A DNA stretch of 64,000 nucleotides, from NCBI GenBank assembly GCA_030063045.1, contig JAQSEB010000110.1:1674001-1738000 (forward strand), read 5' to 3'. Both the position numbers and the translations under genes were made by a program. Source of the stretch: Pratylenchus scribneri. Lineage: Eukaryota; Nematoda; Chromadorea; Rhabditida; Pratylenchidae. Numbering within the stretch: position 1 is the first letter of the stretch; each line of letters begins with the position of its first letter. This document shows positions 13,401 to 25,505 of this stretch, piece by piece. Under the pieces are notes generated by a model that saw nothing but the letters and a program-made list of their open reading frames with translations, was not told the DNA's origin and did not search any database.

Positions 13401-14450
13401 TCTATTGGTTGACAACACCGCGTCAATCCATCCCATTCATTCGACAATATCTTCGAGTCTACCATTTGGTCAAGGAAGACGATCCAAACGGTTAACATTT
13501 CTAAAGAATTGAAAGAAATTTTAAATGAATTCATTTAACAGAAATTCTAAAATATTTTATTGGCCTGAAAAATTTATTTTTTTTGGCATTACGATCAGTA
13601 ATTTTTGGGAATTTTGATATTAAATTCATAGAAAAACTTGGAAAGAGATTTAATCGGCATTTCAATTTTTAAAATTTAATTTAATAATTTTTTAAAATAT
13701 TTTTACAGTGAGTCGAGCAATTAATCGGTTTGTTCATCAATATTTACGTGCGGATGGCGTATTCCTACTTCGATTAATTGGTAAGAATAAGAATTAATAT
13801 TAAAATCATTTTTTTTTTAAATTTTTTATTGATATTTTAATAAATTAATTTATTTTTAATTTACAAATATTTTAGCATTTACATAATTTTAATCAATAGA
13901 TGATTATTTGTACTGCTTGAATAGCTGTTTTAGTATTTGGAAGATAACTCAATGAAGTATTAATCATTATTTGAATAATAATTTTATGCCATTTGAAAAA
14001 CCTGAGTTTCCTCTACAAAATATTCATATAATATATTTAAAAAATTCTAAATTAAAAATGAAAATTTTGATTGAAATTTTGACTTATTATTCTTGTATCG
14101 AACATTTCAAAAAACCAACTTTTCTACAAAATAATTATTAAATTTTAAAATAAATTAAGCCAGTTTATAGAGGAATCTTTGATCTGTAAAATGGCATATA
14201 GCTTTCCCATATTAGCCAATAACTTCATAAAATTATGGTCCAAAAATCTTAAAAATGATATAAATTTAATTAATTCCTCTCTTTCCTTTCAGCATCGAAT
14301 GCCGGCGATTTGATCACAACCGATATTGTCTATCAACTATGGCAAATGTTTTTGGCGGAAGAGGCCCAGCGTGTCGCCACACTTCCACTTGAATCTGGCG
14401 AAAAATCATTGGACACGGTGGACACTTCCGAAAAACAAAGGCTCACATAG
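10445..14450 (+). CDS. innexin B (gap-junction subunit)
   Basis: Ten exons (10445-10572, 10622-10676, 11315-11417, 11470-11562, 12251-12388, 12497-12698, 12748-12829, 13328-13490, 13709-13780, 14293-14450) join in frame to 397 residues, a normal innexin length. The start is the ATG giving [18 protein letters not shown]. Visible marks are YVGQPIQCW (44-52), [22 protein letters not shown], a hydrophobic helix around [30 protein letters not shown] with VQC, then the fourth helix and a cytoplasmic tail. Paired cysteines in both extracellular loops fit channel-forming innexins. It lies 2.3 kb after paralogue A on the same strand, which suggests tandem duplication, but intron positions differ in places, so the split is old. 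Intron 6 is only 49 bp and begins with GC (gcatca at 12699). Intron 4 holds a tandem array. I see no defects. Confidence 0.92.
11783..12060. repeat. 31-32-bp tandem array with ttccgcctgttttccggaaag core
   Basis: About nine copies of a unit reading ttccgcctgttttccggaa followed by agttttaatttaa, inside intron 4 of innexin B. Each unit holds the palindrome tttccggaaa or a near variant. The same core recurs in a separate array at 40.55-40.86 kb. Confidence 0.85.
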
Positions 14451-15123
14451 AAGTGCAGAAAATATGAGAAGAATTTGGGCAGATCATCATCAAATGATTA
14501 GATGAATTTTAAATTTTTACATTGAATCCAAGAAAACTTTTCTCCATTCCTTTCTTTTCTTTCCTTTTTTCCATTCACTTAATTTTTTATGCCAATTTTC
14601 ATTTTTTCCATACAGCTCTGCATGTCGGCTTACGAAATTGGAATAATTTTTTTTGAGTGTCAATTTCCTTCCTTTATTCCATTTTGAAGATCGTTGATCT
14701 TTAATAATCATAGTCAATAATGGAATTGAATTATTTAAAAAAATTATTCCAATTTTCTCTGTTGCACGAGCAATAATTCCTTTTCATTTTTCCCTGATTT
14801 TTTCGAATCGATAAATTTGAATATAATGCACTTTTTCCCAAAATTATTAATTTACTTTGATGGCAAATCCTTTATGGAGAATTTAAAATTGAATCATGGC
14901 CCAATATTAATTTACCAAAAATTAAAAAATATGATCTTTGAAAAATCGAATTTTTAGAATTTCCTTCATTTAAAAATCGAATGCATTCTTCTTAAATATG
15001 ATTAATTTTTTTGCACTTTATTTAAAAATCATTTCAAATTTCAATGGCTTTTAATGAATCCATCCTCTCTTTTCTTTATTTCTTCCATTCTCTCCATTTT
15101 ATTTGCCCATTCATATTCAATAT
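14451..15123. other. convergent intergenic region after innexin B
   Basis: AT-rich DNA between the 3' ends of innexin B (+) and the Ly6-like gene A (-). Text at about 14926-15045 recurs, diverged, at 16975-17060 and 17069-17210 downstream of the second Ly6-like gene, so it belongs to the duplicated unit. No gene seen. Confidence 0.5.
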
Positions 15124-16338
15124 TCATCCAATCATAGTTGGCACGAGGACGCCCAATAAGCCTGCGGCAAGCATCATCAGCATTGATGTAAATGCGACAA
15201 CTTTTCCACGATTGCACAATTCATAATCACAGATCTGGCAATCCTCGCATAATTTCAACATATGCTCTTGGCAAGTTGTAGCACTGGTAGGAGCACAATT
15301 ACGAACATCGAATACTGAAAAATTGTGATAAGTAAAAATAAAAAGAATTATATTTAATATTTAAAATAAATTTAGAGAAAACCATTTTTATTTTTAATAA
15401 ATTTTTATTTCCAGAAATTTCCCCTTTTTTCCTTTTGGTACTTTTCCGTTTTGCGATACCTCTTCCAAACTTAGGGAAATCGCATCCTATGGATAATTTT
15501 AGTTGTTGATCACGAATCTTCGCCTGAAATTAATTTCACGCAATATTTAATTCATTAAATTCCTCTACTCAGATTCATGAGCATCAATTCCAGCATATGA
15601 CTTAATTTTAAGCTGAAATCCCATTATTAAATATGAAATTAAAAATGGTCATAAGTCATAACTTTTTTTTTTATTTTGACTTTTATGCGAAACTAATGGC
15701 AAATTTGCAATTAGCTCAACAATACAAACCTATTAGGCCATAAATTGACTAAAAAATTTAGACACTTTTTTCGAGTTTCAAGCCAAAATGGGATCATTTC
15801 CTTTTGCAACGATAAATTTCATGTAGTTTGAAAATTGACTTGCTACGCAAAAAATAAGCCTAGATTCGTTTTCAGCACCCAAAATTACCCCTAGGAGGCA
15901 TTTTTCATAATTTTTAATCGGTGTTTTGAAAAACGGTACCTTCCAGTTTAATTTATTAACAATGATCATAATTTATGATAATGGTGTCGAAAAGCGGAAC
16001 CTTCCAGTTTTTAATTTATTTAATAATGAATTACATGTACTGGACACAGGGTGTTTGCATTTAGTTGCCATCATACAATGACTTGAAAACTCGTCATCAC
16101 AATCCGTTTCAATCCGTTTTTCCTTAGTTTCTTTCATCAGATTCAAAGCACGCATATATTCCTTTCGGGTATCGTTTGTTGGTGGATAAGGTCTATACAT
16201 ATCATTTTGCTCATAGCATTTAAATGCTTAAAATTTAATAATAATAATTTTAATTATTTCGAAAAAACCGGCGCTTTCCACGGAGAAAAGCAACAAAATG
16301 AGCAGCACAGGGATTTGATTGGAATATGCCGAGGTCAT
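15124..16338 (-). CDS. small secreted/anchored ten-cysteine Ly6-like protein A
   Basis: Three exons (16338-16269, 16226-16038, 15314-15124) give 149 residues. A signal peptide (SNQIPVLLILLLFSVESA) precedes a mature part with exactly ten cysteines. It opens with AFKCYEQ and closes with LCEDCQICDYELCNRG, where the final C-x-x-x-LCN matches the end of the Ly6/uPAR three-finger fold. A hydrophobic tail of about 20 residues ends the protein, so it is probably GPI-anchored or membrane-tethered at the cell surface. Donors are gttttt and gtacat. The next gene (17263-18154) has the same exon phases and similar flanks, so the pair arose by tandem duplication. The ligand or receptor is unknown. The Ly6 assignment rests on cysteine count, the LCN ending and architecture, not on a search. 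Confidence 0.78.
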
Positions 16339-17262
16339 TTTTATAAAGAAAATATTTATTAATTGGGTTTAAAAAAGGAAATTTTGATGTTTGATTTTGA
16401 TTGTAAAATAAAAATGAATGATGGGGAAGGATTTTCACTAAATTTATTCGATTCTAAATTTGGTGAGGCAAATGATTCATTCATTCATCAATCTTTCATC
16501 ACTTTTACCTTCAAAATTAATTTTCAATGAGAAAAAAACTACATCTATTTGCTTAAATTAGTGGAATAATATTTTAATTAAAAATTAAAAAATATTTTAT
16601 CAAAAAATGTGAAATTGATCTCCAAAACATTCTTGACAATTAATACTATATGAATTAAATGTTGATGATGATGGTATAAAATAAAATAAAATAGAATGAA
16701 TGAAATGAAAAATTAGCGAAATAATTCGTGGCTGAAAAAATTTCTATGGAATAATAATAAATTAAAATATCAATAAATTCAATGAAATGAGTAATTTTTC
16801 ATTATAAATTTGTATAACGAATTATTTATAAATGTGCCAACCATAACATCTAAATAACTACTAGACTTAGATGGTAGATCTTTGATTGTGAATTTAAAAT
16901 TAGATAATTATATTAATTTTAAGTGTTTTCACTCAAATTGGAATGCTCATAGAATATTAATTGACCAAAAATTAGAAAAAAATATGATTTTAGAAAAATA
17001 GCATTTTTGGAATTTCCAAGATTAATTTAAAATCGAATGCATTTCTTCTTATATATCACCAAAAATTAAAAAAATATGATTTTAGAAAAATCGCATTTTG
17101 GAATTTCCAATGATTATTAAAAAATGAGTGGAATATTTCTTCTTAAATATAATTAATTTTTTATCAACTTAAATGAAACTTTATTTAAAAATCATTTCAA
17201 TGATTTTATAATGAATTCACTCTTTTCTCTTTATTTCCTTTCTCTCCATTTTATTTGCTCAT
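16339..17262. other. spacer between Ly6-like genes: 5' flank of A, 3' flank of B
   Basis: No gene seen. From 16430 to 16650 it matches the 5' flank of gene B (18230-18450). From 16970 to 17210 there are two short copies of an AT-rich phrase (aaaaatatgattttagaaaaat) also found downstream of gene A. Confidence 0.5.
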
Positions 17263-18154
17263 TCATCCAAACATAATAGACACCATGATGACAAAAATGC
17301 CAGCGGCAAGCATCAGCATTAAGGAAAATGCGGCTATTTTCCCAGTATTGCACAAATCACCCTCACAGATTCTGCATTTCTCGCACATAACGGAGTATTG
17401 CACAGCGCAAGTTGTACCACCCTGAGGACCAGCAGCAGAAGGAGAACCAGGAGGACCACGAGGACCAGAAGAAGCACAACCTCGCATATCAAAGGCTGAA
17501 AGAATGAGATAATCAAAAACTGTGTTTTTATTTTTTTACGGACAAAATTTTTTTAACAACAAAACAATTATTAATAAATCCGAAACCTATTTTAAACCCT
17601 ACTAATCTTATATCAAGTCAGATCATTTGTATAGAAAATGTCAGGTTTTGTTCAAAATTAAAATTTAAAACCAAAAACCGAAAATATAGTTTAAACGGTT
17701 TAACTCTTTAATTTCAGGCGCCAAAGCTGACAATTTATAAACTTATTATTGCCAAAATTATTTTCCAATTTAATTTATTAGAAAGGAATATGTACGTGAA
17801 CTCATAGGCAATCTGCAACCAGTGGCCACCACGCAACCACGATCAATGCGGCAATCCCTTTCAATCCACTTGTACATATTATCTTCCAACAATTGGATAC
17901 GGCGCATATATTCCTCGCGTTCCTCCTGGGCATTTGGAATTTTTGGTGGTTGATCACGGGCACGTTCAGCACGTTCGCGCTCAAAACGTTCACGATCAAT
18001 TTGGTCAAAATCAACCCCCGGTTGCACATAGCATTTAATTGCTAAAAAATTATAACAATTCAATTAATTAGCATTGAAAAAAACCGGCGGTTTCCACAAA
18101 GAAAAGCAACAAAATGAGCAGCACAGGGATTTGGTTGGAAAATCCCAATACCAT
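17263..18154 (-). CDS. small secreted/anchored ten-cysteine Ly6-like protein B, with Gly-Pro insert
   Basis: Three exons (18154-18085, 18041-17802, 17495-17263) give 180 residues. The signal peptide contains SNQIPVLLILLLFFVETA. Ten cysteines follow, spaced like paralogue A, from AIKCYVQ to CRICEGDLCNTG, then a C-terminal hydrophobic helix (LMLMLAAGIFVIMVSIMFG) that would anchor it or direct GPI addition. Compared with A it has two insertions: a charged RERFERERAERAR run after the first cysteine, and a collagen-like SGPRGPPGSPSAAGPQGG run between cysteines five and six. The second insertion is coded by ccaggaggacc-type repeats and looks like microsatellite growth within a loop. Phases match A exactly. 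The role is unknown beyond a likely surface Ly6-type protein. Confidence 0.78.
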
Positions 18155-20387
18155 TTTATAGGATTTATTTTTAATTGAATTTAGAAAGGAAATTTCGAAT
18201 TTTTATTGTAAAATAAAAATGAGTGATAGGAATGATTTTCACTAAATTTATTCGATTCCAAATTTGGTGAAGCAAATGATTCATCCATTCATCAATCAAT
18301 TCATCCACTTTTACCTGCAAAATTAATTTTCAACGAGAAAAAAATTACATCAATTTTTACTTATTGTATTATTAGGGGAATAATATTTTTAATAAAAATT
18401 AAAAAATTTTTTTATCAAAAATTATGAAAAATTAATTCCAAAACATTTAATTGACAATTAGCACTTCGCTTTAGCAGAAATTTTGAAGAGTTTGAAAGTT
18501 GTAATATTATATCAATTTTTTCAATAATTTATTCATTAATTTCCATAAATTTTTAAACACAAATATATTCTCTTTATAAAAATATGTTGAGCAAAATATG
18601 CAATCAATTTTTAATTATGTATTTCTCAGAAAGACAACACATAAAAATTTACTTAATAAAAAATTTAAAATGTTTAAAAACGGGTTTTTTAGTGAAAGAT
18701 CAGAAAATCAAATGTAAAATTTTGTCAAAATTCGATGCAAATATATGTAAAATAACTTCTCAATTCAATAAGTATTCAAGAAGAAGTTCTATCAAAATAA
18801 ATCAAATTTTTGTAGTAGACCGTATTTATTAATTTATTTATTTCTTTCACAAATTAGAGTTTACTTCATTTTAGTCCATCGAAATTTGTTTTTTTTTTTT
18901 TTAATTTTATTATTTAAATTTTTATCAATCAATTTTTTCTGCATTTTTTTCTAAAACAAATAATCAAATGAAAAATAAAATGAGTCATAAAATGTTTTGA
19001 GAATGGAATTGAACGGCATCAATGATGAAAATGAGAAATATTGGATTGTAAAAGTGCCAACGAAGGTCCGTACCTCGTACCATGTGCCACTGGCTAATTA
19101 ATTAGAAAAACGAAAAACAACAAAGACAAAAAGCTGTATTTGATATTCACATAAAATGATAAATATTTATGTGTTTTTTGGGAAATTTCATAAGTTGACA
19201 ACATATTGAAAAATATTAGTTGATATTCAAAGTACAATAAAAATAAATGAATTATAGAAATGTTTTATTGATTAAAGAGCAGCTTCTTTTTTTTAACCGT
19301 TTTTCCATTGAATTTTCTTTCTTTTTGAAAACTGTCAAATTAAATAAAAAATTAAAAAACATAATTTATCAAGCATTGATTTGGCTTATTACTTTGCAAT
19401 ATTTTTAAATATTTTATTTTTATCAATTGCTATTTTTGTTGAACAAATATTTAACTTTCGATCGAACATTTTCATCATCAATGTGAAAATATTTCTAAAA
19501 AAACTTAAAAATAACAGCTATTATTTTCATAAACAATGATAATGGCCTTTTAAAAGTGTCATATTTTCCCCTTTAAATATGATTAGAATAGAATAAAAAC
19601 CACAAATTGGTTTTCGTCACATTCGTACCACCATTCATGTTCCATTAACAAGGAAAAAATGTTCATCTAATTTACTGCTTGATTGCACATTTTGACGTCG
19701 TTTCGGCTTAAAAATTTATGTACTGTTTTTGAGCAAAAGAATACAATTTTTCCTTAATTTTAATGAGCAAAATACTGTGCCAATGTTCTTTTAAGAATAA
19801 ACAAACACTCTTTTTACTAATAAAAGAGAAAGGCAGCAAAACACAAAAATGTTGAACAAATACATTCGCATTGTGCACCAAAATAAATTCTCAATAATTT
19901 AATTAAAGAATAATTGATGTTTATTATTATTGTGCAATCTCTAAATGTGCTTGTTCTTTGTTTATATGGATACAAAAGTAAAAAGAAATGTGCGCGGAGG
20001 CGGGACACAAAAAAGAGGAATAAGTATAATGAATGGATAGGATTTTTATTTTATTATTATTTCCACTAAAATATAACAATTTTCAAGGGCAATACACAAA
20101 CACAATTGGGATTATTAGCAAAATTTCCCAAGGTCATTAGCAAAAATACCAAAATTTGGAAATAACAAAATTACTTTCTTTTTTTCCTATTCAAACTTTA
20201 ATTCATGATTCTGACTTTTTCCCGGATTTGATGAAAATAATGAAATTGGCAGACATATAAAAATGAGATATTTTTATTTTTAAATGGTTATAGCATTTTT
20301 ATTTTTCTATTCTTATTTCTTCGATTCTTGAATTTAAATTTAAATATTGCGAGATTATTTTGAAGGTAAATATACACATAATGAGGA
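18155..20387. other. gene-poor AT-rich region
   Basis: Holds the 5' flank of Ly6-like gene B to about 18.47 kb, then AT-rich DNA. An 82-codon frame at 18584-18832 is Lys/Ile-rich as expected from base composition and has no recognisable motif. I see no supported gene or RNA. Confidence 0.45.
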
Positions 20388-21001
20388 TGGCCATCATCAG
20401 TGCTGTGCCCAGCTCCGACTTAAGCTCCGGCTCCGCTCCGGCTCCGCTCCGGAGCCGGAGCTGGAGCCGGAGCTAAAAATTTGAAAGGTCGGAGCCCGGA
20501 GCTGGAGTCGGAGCCAAAAATTTTGAGGGTCGGAGCCCGGAGCCGGAGTCGGAGCCAAATATTTTTAGGTGACTCCTGGCTCCGGTCGACTCCGGATTTT
20601 TTGATAAAAATTGTCTTTTTTTGTTCATTTTTTATTAAAATTTTCAATTTAATGAAGTGAAAATAATATTATTTTAATTTGAAGATTAAATTTATACTAT
20701 TTTTAAAATTGTTTAGCAAAAAAATCCTTCGAACAAATTCGGAGCCAAAATTAAAAAAATTTTCCGGAATCGAACTCCAGTCGGAGCCAAATTTTCGGCT
20801 CCGGCTCCGGAGCTGGAGCCGGAGCGGAGCCAAAAATTTTGAACATCGGAGCCCGGAGCTGGAGCCGGAGCTGGAGCCGGAGCTAAAAATTTGAAAGGTC
20901 GGAGCCCGGAGCCGGAGTCGGAGCTAAAAATTTTAAGGGTCGGAGCCCGGAGCCGGAGCCGGAGCTAAGAATTATGAAAAGCACAGCACTGGCCATCATC
21001 A
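20388..21001. mobile_element. 590-bp inverted-repeat element with 12-bp target duplication
   Basis: The identical 12-mer tggccatcatca at 20388-20399 and 20990-21001 flanks inverted ends gtgctgtgc (20400-20408) and gcacagcac (20981-20989). Both arms are GC-rich tandem arrays of a unit of about 40 bp built from ggagcccggagccggag and gctaaaaatttg. The left arm reads partly as ctccggctccg and the centre (about 20590-20780) is AT-rich. No transposase frame is present. Exact flanking repeats plus inverted ends strongly suggest an insertion. A 12-bp duplication is longer than usual for common DNA transposons, so I leave the superfamily open. Confidence 0.75.
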
Positions 21002-21099
21002 AATTCTCACAGGGTCACATTTATACAAACATCAAAATTTCAATGGACTTTTTCTGTTCCTCCGGAAATCCAATTATATTCCATTTTATTTGTGTGTTT

Positions 21100-22075
21100 T
21101 TATGCCATTCAAAGGGTGCAAATGAACGGAAAGAAAATTTGTGTTTTGTTCGGTGCCAATGCCAATGACGGAAATGAACGAAAAAGAATGACCTTTAATG
21201 AAAACCAGTCGTGAATTAATAATTAATTCGAATAATTTACGAAATTTCATTTCTTGAAAACAATGCGTAACAAAAAAAAATTATTATTTCCGTTTTAATT
21301 TTAGAATAATTTTTAGGAAGTCATTTAATTTGGCAACAAAAACACTGAATTTGGCAACAATCTTTCGTGTCGAAAAATAATATATTTTTGAGGCCATATA
21401 ACTTGGCCAAATCAGACTTTTTTTTAAGATTCCATAGCCCCTAGCCCTTAGCCCCTAATCCCATGCCTGCCCTGAACCTAACCCTAGCCCTGAACCCCTA
21501 GTTTGGGCCAAGTTATATGGCCTCAAAAATATATTATTTTTCGACACAAAAGATTGTTGCCAAATTCAGTGTTTTTGTTGCCAAATTAATATTATCTCAT
21601 AATTTTTAGCCAAAGGTGTCGATATACATACAGTAATCCAATTTGAGTACGAAAATTAAAGAGCATAAAGTATAAATTGAGAGAAAAGTTTGCTGGTAAA
21701 AATAAGAAAAATGGTAAACAAAAACATTGAAAGGGCAAATGAACGGTAAGAAGAATTTGTGTTTTGTTCGGTACCAATGCCAATCACGGAGATAAAAGAA
21801 AAAAATAATGGCCTTTAATGAAGAAGGAATTCATTCGGAACTAATTTATACTTCAAAAAACATTGCGTAACAAAAATTATTATTATTTCCGTTCACATTA
21901 GAATGATGGTACCCTGAGGCAATATTTTTGCGTTCCCTTCCCTTCCTTTGAAATATACGGTAATCCAAATGAAGGGTATTATAAAGTTACAATGTGAAGT
22001 AAATGGGCGGATAAAAACAAGAAAAAAGGGAAAACAAAAACATTTGAGGGCAAATTAAAAATTGGCATTTTCTTA
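21100..22075. repeat. diverged local repeats around a MITE
   Basis: A block reading gcaaatgaacgg, then gaaaatttgtgttttgttcggt, ccaatgccaat, gacctttaatga and aatgcgtaacaaaaa occurs at 21117-21285 and again at 21732-21880. A second block with gtaatccaa and gggaaaacaaaaacatt occurs at 21630-21730 and 21958-22045. The MITE at 21329-21585 sits between copies. No gene seen. Confidence 0.6.
21325..21589. mobile_element. MITE with long inverted ends and TTAA flanks
   Basis: Arms of about 85 bp are near-perfect inverted copies. The left begins tttggcaacaaaaacactg after TTAA (21325-21328). The right ends cagtgtttttgttgccaaa before TTAA (21586-21589). Within each arm tttggcaaca occurs twice, then a phrase around aataatatatttttgaggcc. 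The centre (about 21428-21505) is C-rich telomere-like text (cccctagcccttagcccc). TTAA duplication is the hallmark of piggyBac-type elements, so a piggyBac-derived MITE is the best reading. No transposase is present. Confidence 0.75.
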
Positions 22076-25039
22076 GGTATTTTGTTCATTCATTAAAAGA
22101 AGCAAAGACAAAATTTGGGGTCATTCATGACCATATTAAATATTCAATAATGCCGATTGTTGATTACAATCTTGGCCATCTTTATTTCTTTGATTATAGC
22201 TCAGCGTAAGATTAATCAATTTTTGAAAACGATATGCCACTCGAAAGCCTAAAGTGTCTTCTAAAATTTATCTCTCCTAAATGTAATGCAATACAGCTTA
22301 AAATATTAAATTTCTTTGAATGTAATAAATTATATTTTTTCGAGTTAAAGCCGCTTATTTCTAAAATTATTTTAAAATTCAAAAAATTATAAAAAACTTT
22401 GAATATTCATTTCCTTGAATTGATAACTTCCTTGTTGAGTTATGCCCAAAATAATGACCAAACAATTAAAAAAGATAAAAGTACTCAAAAATTTTACACT
22501 TTTATTGACCAAACTGGGAAGAAAAAAATGAATTAAATTATTAAAAAATGCAACAATTTTTCCTTGTCCATGGCACCTTTATTCACAATTCTAATTATCG
22601 TATCCTCGAAAAATTCTCACACGCATTGAATACAAATTTATTCACAAATTTCCCATTAATTCACATTTTTTCTACTTTTTTTAATTAGAATTAAGAAAAA
22701 TTTTAGAGGGCAATTACTACAAATTAATTTATTGAAAAAATAAAAAAATTGTAGGATGTTGGCGACATAGGAGAAAATTATTATTCCGCCAAAATGTTAG
22801 TGATGAAAATTTGAAATGTTTTAAAACAATTATTCAGAAAAAGTGCCTAAACTTTTATGAATAATTACAAATTCGAATAAAGTAAAAAATTCATAAAGAA
22901 TAAAATATAATAAATTATTTTATAAAATTTTTAAAAGCCAAATAAATGGCAAAAAACCTTCTGAATATTTTTAATTTATTTTGAAAATTATTAATTAAAT
23001 TAAATTTTATCGAATATAATATTAGTTAATTTTCTTCAATTATAAATTTATAATTAAATTATTCTACTTTTTATTTTAACCATTTTTAATTTATATTTTT
23101 TTTTAATTACGGGTATAAATGGGGTCAAAATTCCAAAATGGCAAAATTAAAAAAATCTCAATTCCGCCATAATCATTTTACCTTGAAATTGTGCTTTTAC
23201 AGAGCCTTTTGTACTTTTAATTAAAACAAAAAAATTCCCAAGAACTCGCGCGATTATGGCCCCAAAAAATGTGAAGCAAAATGAAGCTCCCAAAAATACA
23301 AAAAAAAAGTTTGTATGATTGGAAATAGTCCCCTTTATGTAAAAGTAGTTTGATTTTAAATTTTGCAGGGATTGAATAAATATATTTTTTTTGTGTGTTT
23401 TGAACATTTTTTAGCAGCCAAATTTTTTTAGTGTCTTTTTTGAGAATTTTTCCAAGAAATAGAAAAAAAATGCTGTTCCTTTTTAAGTCAATTTAATTTG
23501 TGGAAAAAAAATTATTAAAATTGTCGACACATTTTAACTTGAATTGTGAATTCGAAGAATGAAGGAAAGAAAAAAAAAAATTTAAATTTGGAGTGAATTT
23601 ATGTGTTTCGAACTTGAATGAAAATATAAAAATCGGAAAAATGGCTACATGAATTTCGCGCATTTACCAAAATTGCGTCAAAATTACAAAATTATTTTTA
23701 AATCTTTTATAGAATTTGGTTTAAGCTCTTTCCATTTCGGTAGAACATTTAATATAAAATTATTGATCAAAACATAATTGTCCAAAATTTTATGGCCAAA
23801 AAAACCAAAATTGCCCGATTTAGTTATATTTTGCTATTTTTGATCATGAAATTTCCAAGTTCCAATTATATTTCAATAAATTCTTTTTCTAATCAATTCA
23901 TCTCAATCTATTAAATTATAAAACGATATCAATTTTGCTAAATTTAGAGCTTATAAATAATCATCTGAAAAATTTATTTGATTAGTAAAAAGTAAAAACA
24001 ATGAATTATTAGAATGGTAGAAATTTTAGTTAAAATTTTCATTATAATTTTTAATTTCAAATTTCAAATTTCCACACATCTCCAATTTTCCCATCCAAAT
24101 TCCAAATTCATCAAAAAATTAGCCTTTGGCCTTTAAATAATTCATGGAATTTTAAATGCTTAAATTAATTTGTCAAATTATTTGTGTGTGAATTTTTTAG
24201 ACATTAAAAAAGAATTCACTGAAATAAAAATTCTTTGAAAATTTTTTTATCCTACAATAATTCTTTCTATGTATTTATGGCCATTTCATGTAAAACACAA
24301 AAAACAATGTCCGTGTACAAAATTCACGACAATCCCATTTTTGGGATATTGTTTTCAAAAAGAATTATTGGCCAAAGAATATTTTTTTAGCTTCGTCGAG
24401 AATTATAAAAATGTCAAATGGATATTTTTACCAAGACTCAATAAAAACAATCATTTTTGAGTGTTTTGATCAGCTTTTCAAATTAAAAAAGGAGAATAAT
24501 GGATGGAAAGGCCGAAGGTCGACACAAAATTTCACTCAAGGGTCTTCAATGAATTTTCCCACACAAATTGGTGGCAACACAAATAAATTTTGTGCCATCA
24601 AAATTAACTCCTCAATTTCTTTTTAAGCTCTCACAAATTGTGCCCCTGCTGTTTGTGTTTTGCCCTCAATAAAATTTTTTTCAATCTTGGCCTCTATTGT
24701 TTTCCATTGAATAGAATTTGGACTTTTTGACACCATCTGTGAGCACAAATGGTGGCATTTTACCCACGGCATAACAACCCCATTTTTAGGTGAAAGGATG
24801 GATGCCGTCAATTTTGTGCCTATAAAAGGGCGAAGCGCTGCCCCAAAATTCATCCAATTATTATTATCATTTTTTGGTGTCACCGTTTCCTTTCCCTTCG
24901 AAAGCTTTAACATTTTTAAAAAATTTTCAACGGAAATTTATTTAAAAATGAATTCATGATTTAAATTAGAGGCCAATTTCACTAATAAGACTTTCAAAAT
25001 TTAAACACAAATCTAAGAAATGAAATGAAACACAAATCT
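22076..25039. other. gene-poor AT-rich region
   Basis: No supported gene. A 96-codon frame on the minus strand (24623-24913) has more even composition than its surroundings (contains MNFGAALRPFIGTKLTASIL) but matches nothing I recognise and has no signal peptide. A lysine- and phenylalanine-rich frame at 23147-23407 looks composition-driven. Either could be an orphan exon. Transcript data would be needed. Confidence 0.4.
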
Positions 25040-25505
25040 TCCAGAAAACACAATTTTAACCGGAATGAAACACAAATCTTTCCGGAAAACACAAATATAA
25101 CCGGAATAAAACAAAAATCTTTCCGGAAAATACAAATCTAACCGGATGAAACACAAATCTTTCCGGAAAAGACTAACCAGAATGAAACACAAATCTTTCC
25201 GGAAAAGACTAACCGGAATGAAACACAAATCTTTCCGGAAAAGACTAACCAGAATGAAACACAAATCTAACCGGAAAACACAAATCTTTCCGGAAATGAC
25301 TAACCGGAATGAAACACAAATCTTTCCGGAAAACACTAACCGGAATGAAACACAAATCTTTCCGGAAAAGACTAACCGGAATGAAACACAAATCTTTCCG
25401 GAAAAGACTAACCGGAATGAAACACAAATCTTTCCGGAAAAGACTAACCGGAATGAAACACAAATCTAACCGTAATGAAATACAAATCTTTCCGGAATAC
25501 AAAAA
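25040..25505. repeat. 36-bp tandem array (aaacacaaatctttccggaa unit)
   Basis: About 12 copies of a unit made of aatgaaacacaaatctttcc and ggaaaagactaaccgg. Some copies lack the gactaac part. Because 36 is a multiple of three, several frames on both strands stay open and spell a 12-residue repeat (MKHKSFRKRLTG). That is a by-product of periodicity, not evidence of a gene. The palindrome tttccggaaa is shared with arrays at 11.8 and 40.6 kb. Confidence 0.9.

Larger units (their letters stand above)
14890..18470. repeat. tandem segmental duplication carrying the two Ly6-like genes
   Basis: The unit at about 14.9-16.65 kb is repeated, diverged, at about 16.95-18.47 kb. Shared blocks include aaaatcatttcaa before the stop codons, identical exon-intron layout, and the 5' flank aaatttattcgattcnaaat...ggtgangcaaatgattcat at about 16440 and 18245. 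The conserved 5' flank probably includes the promoter of each gene. Confidence 0.75.
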
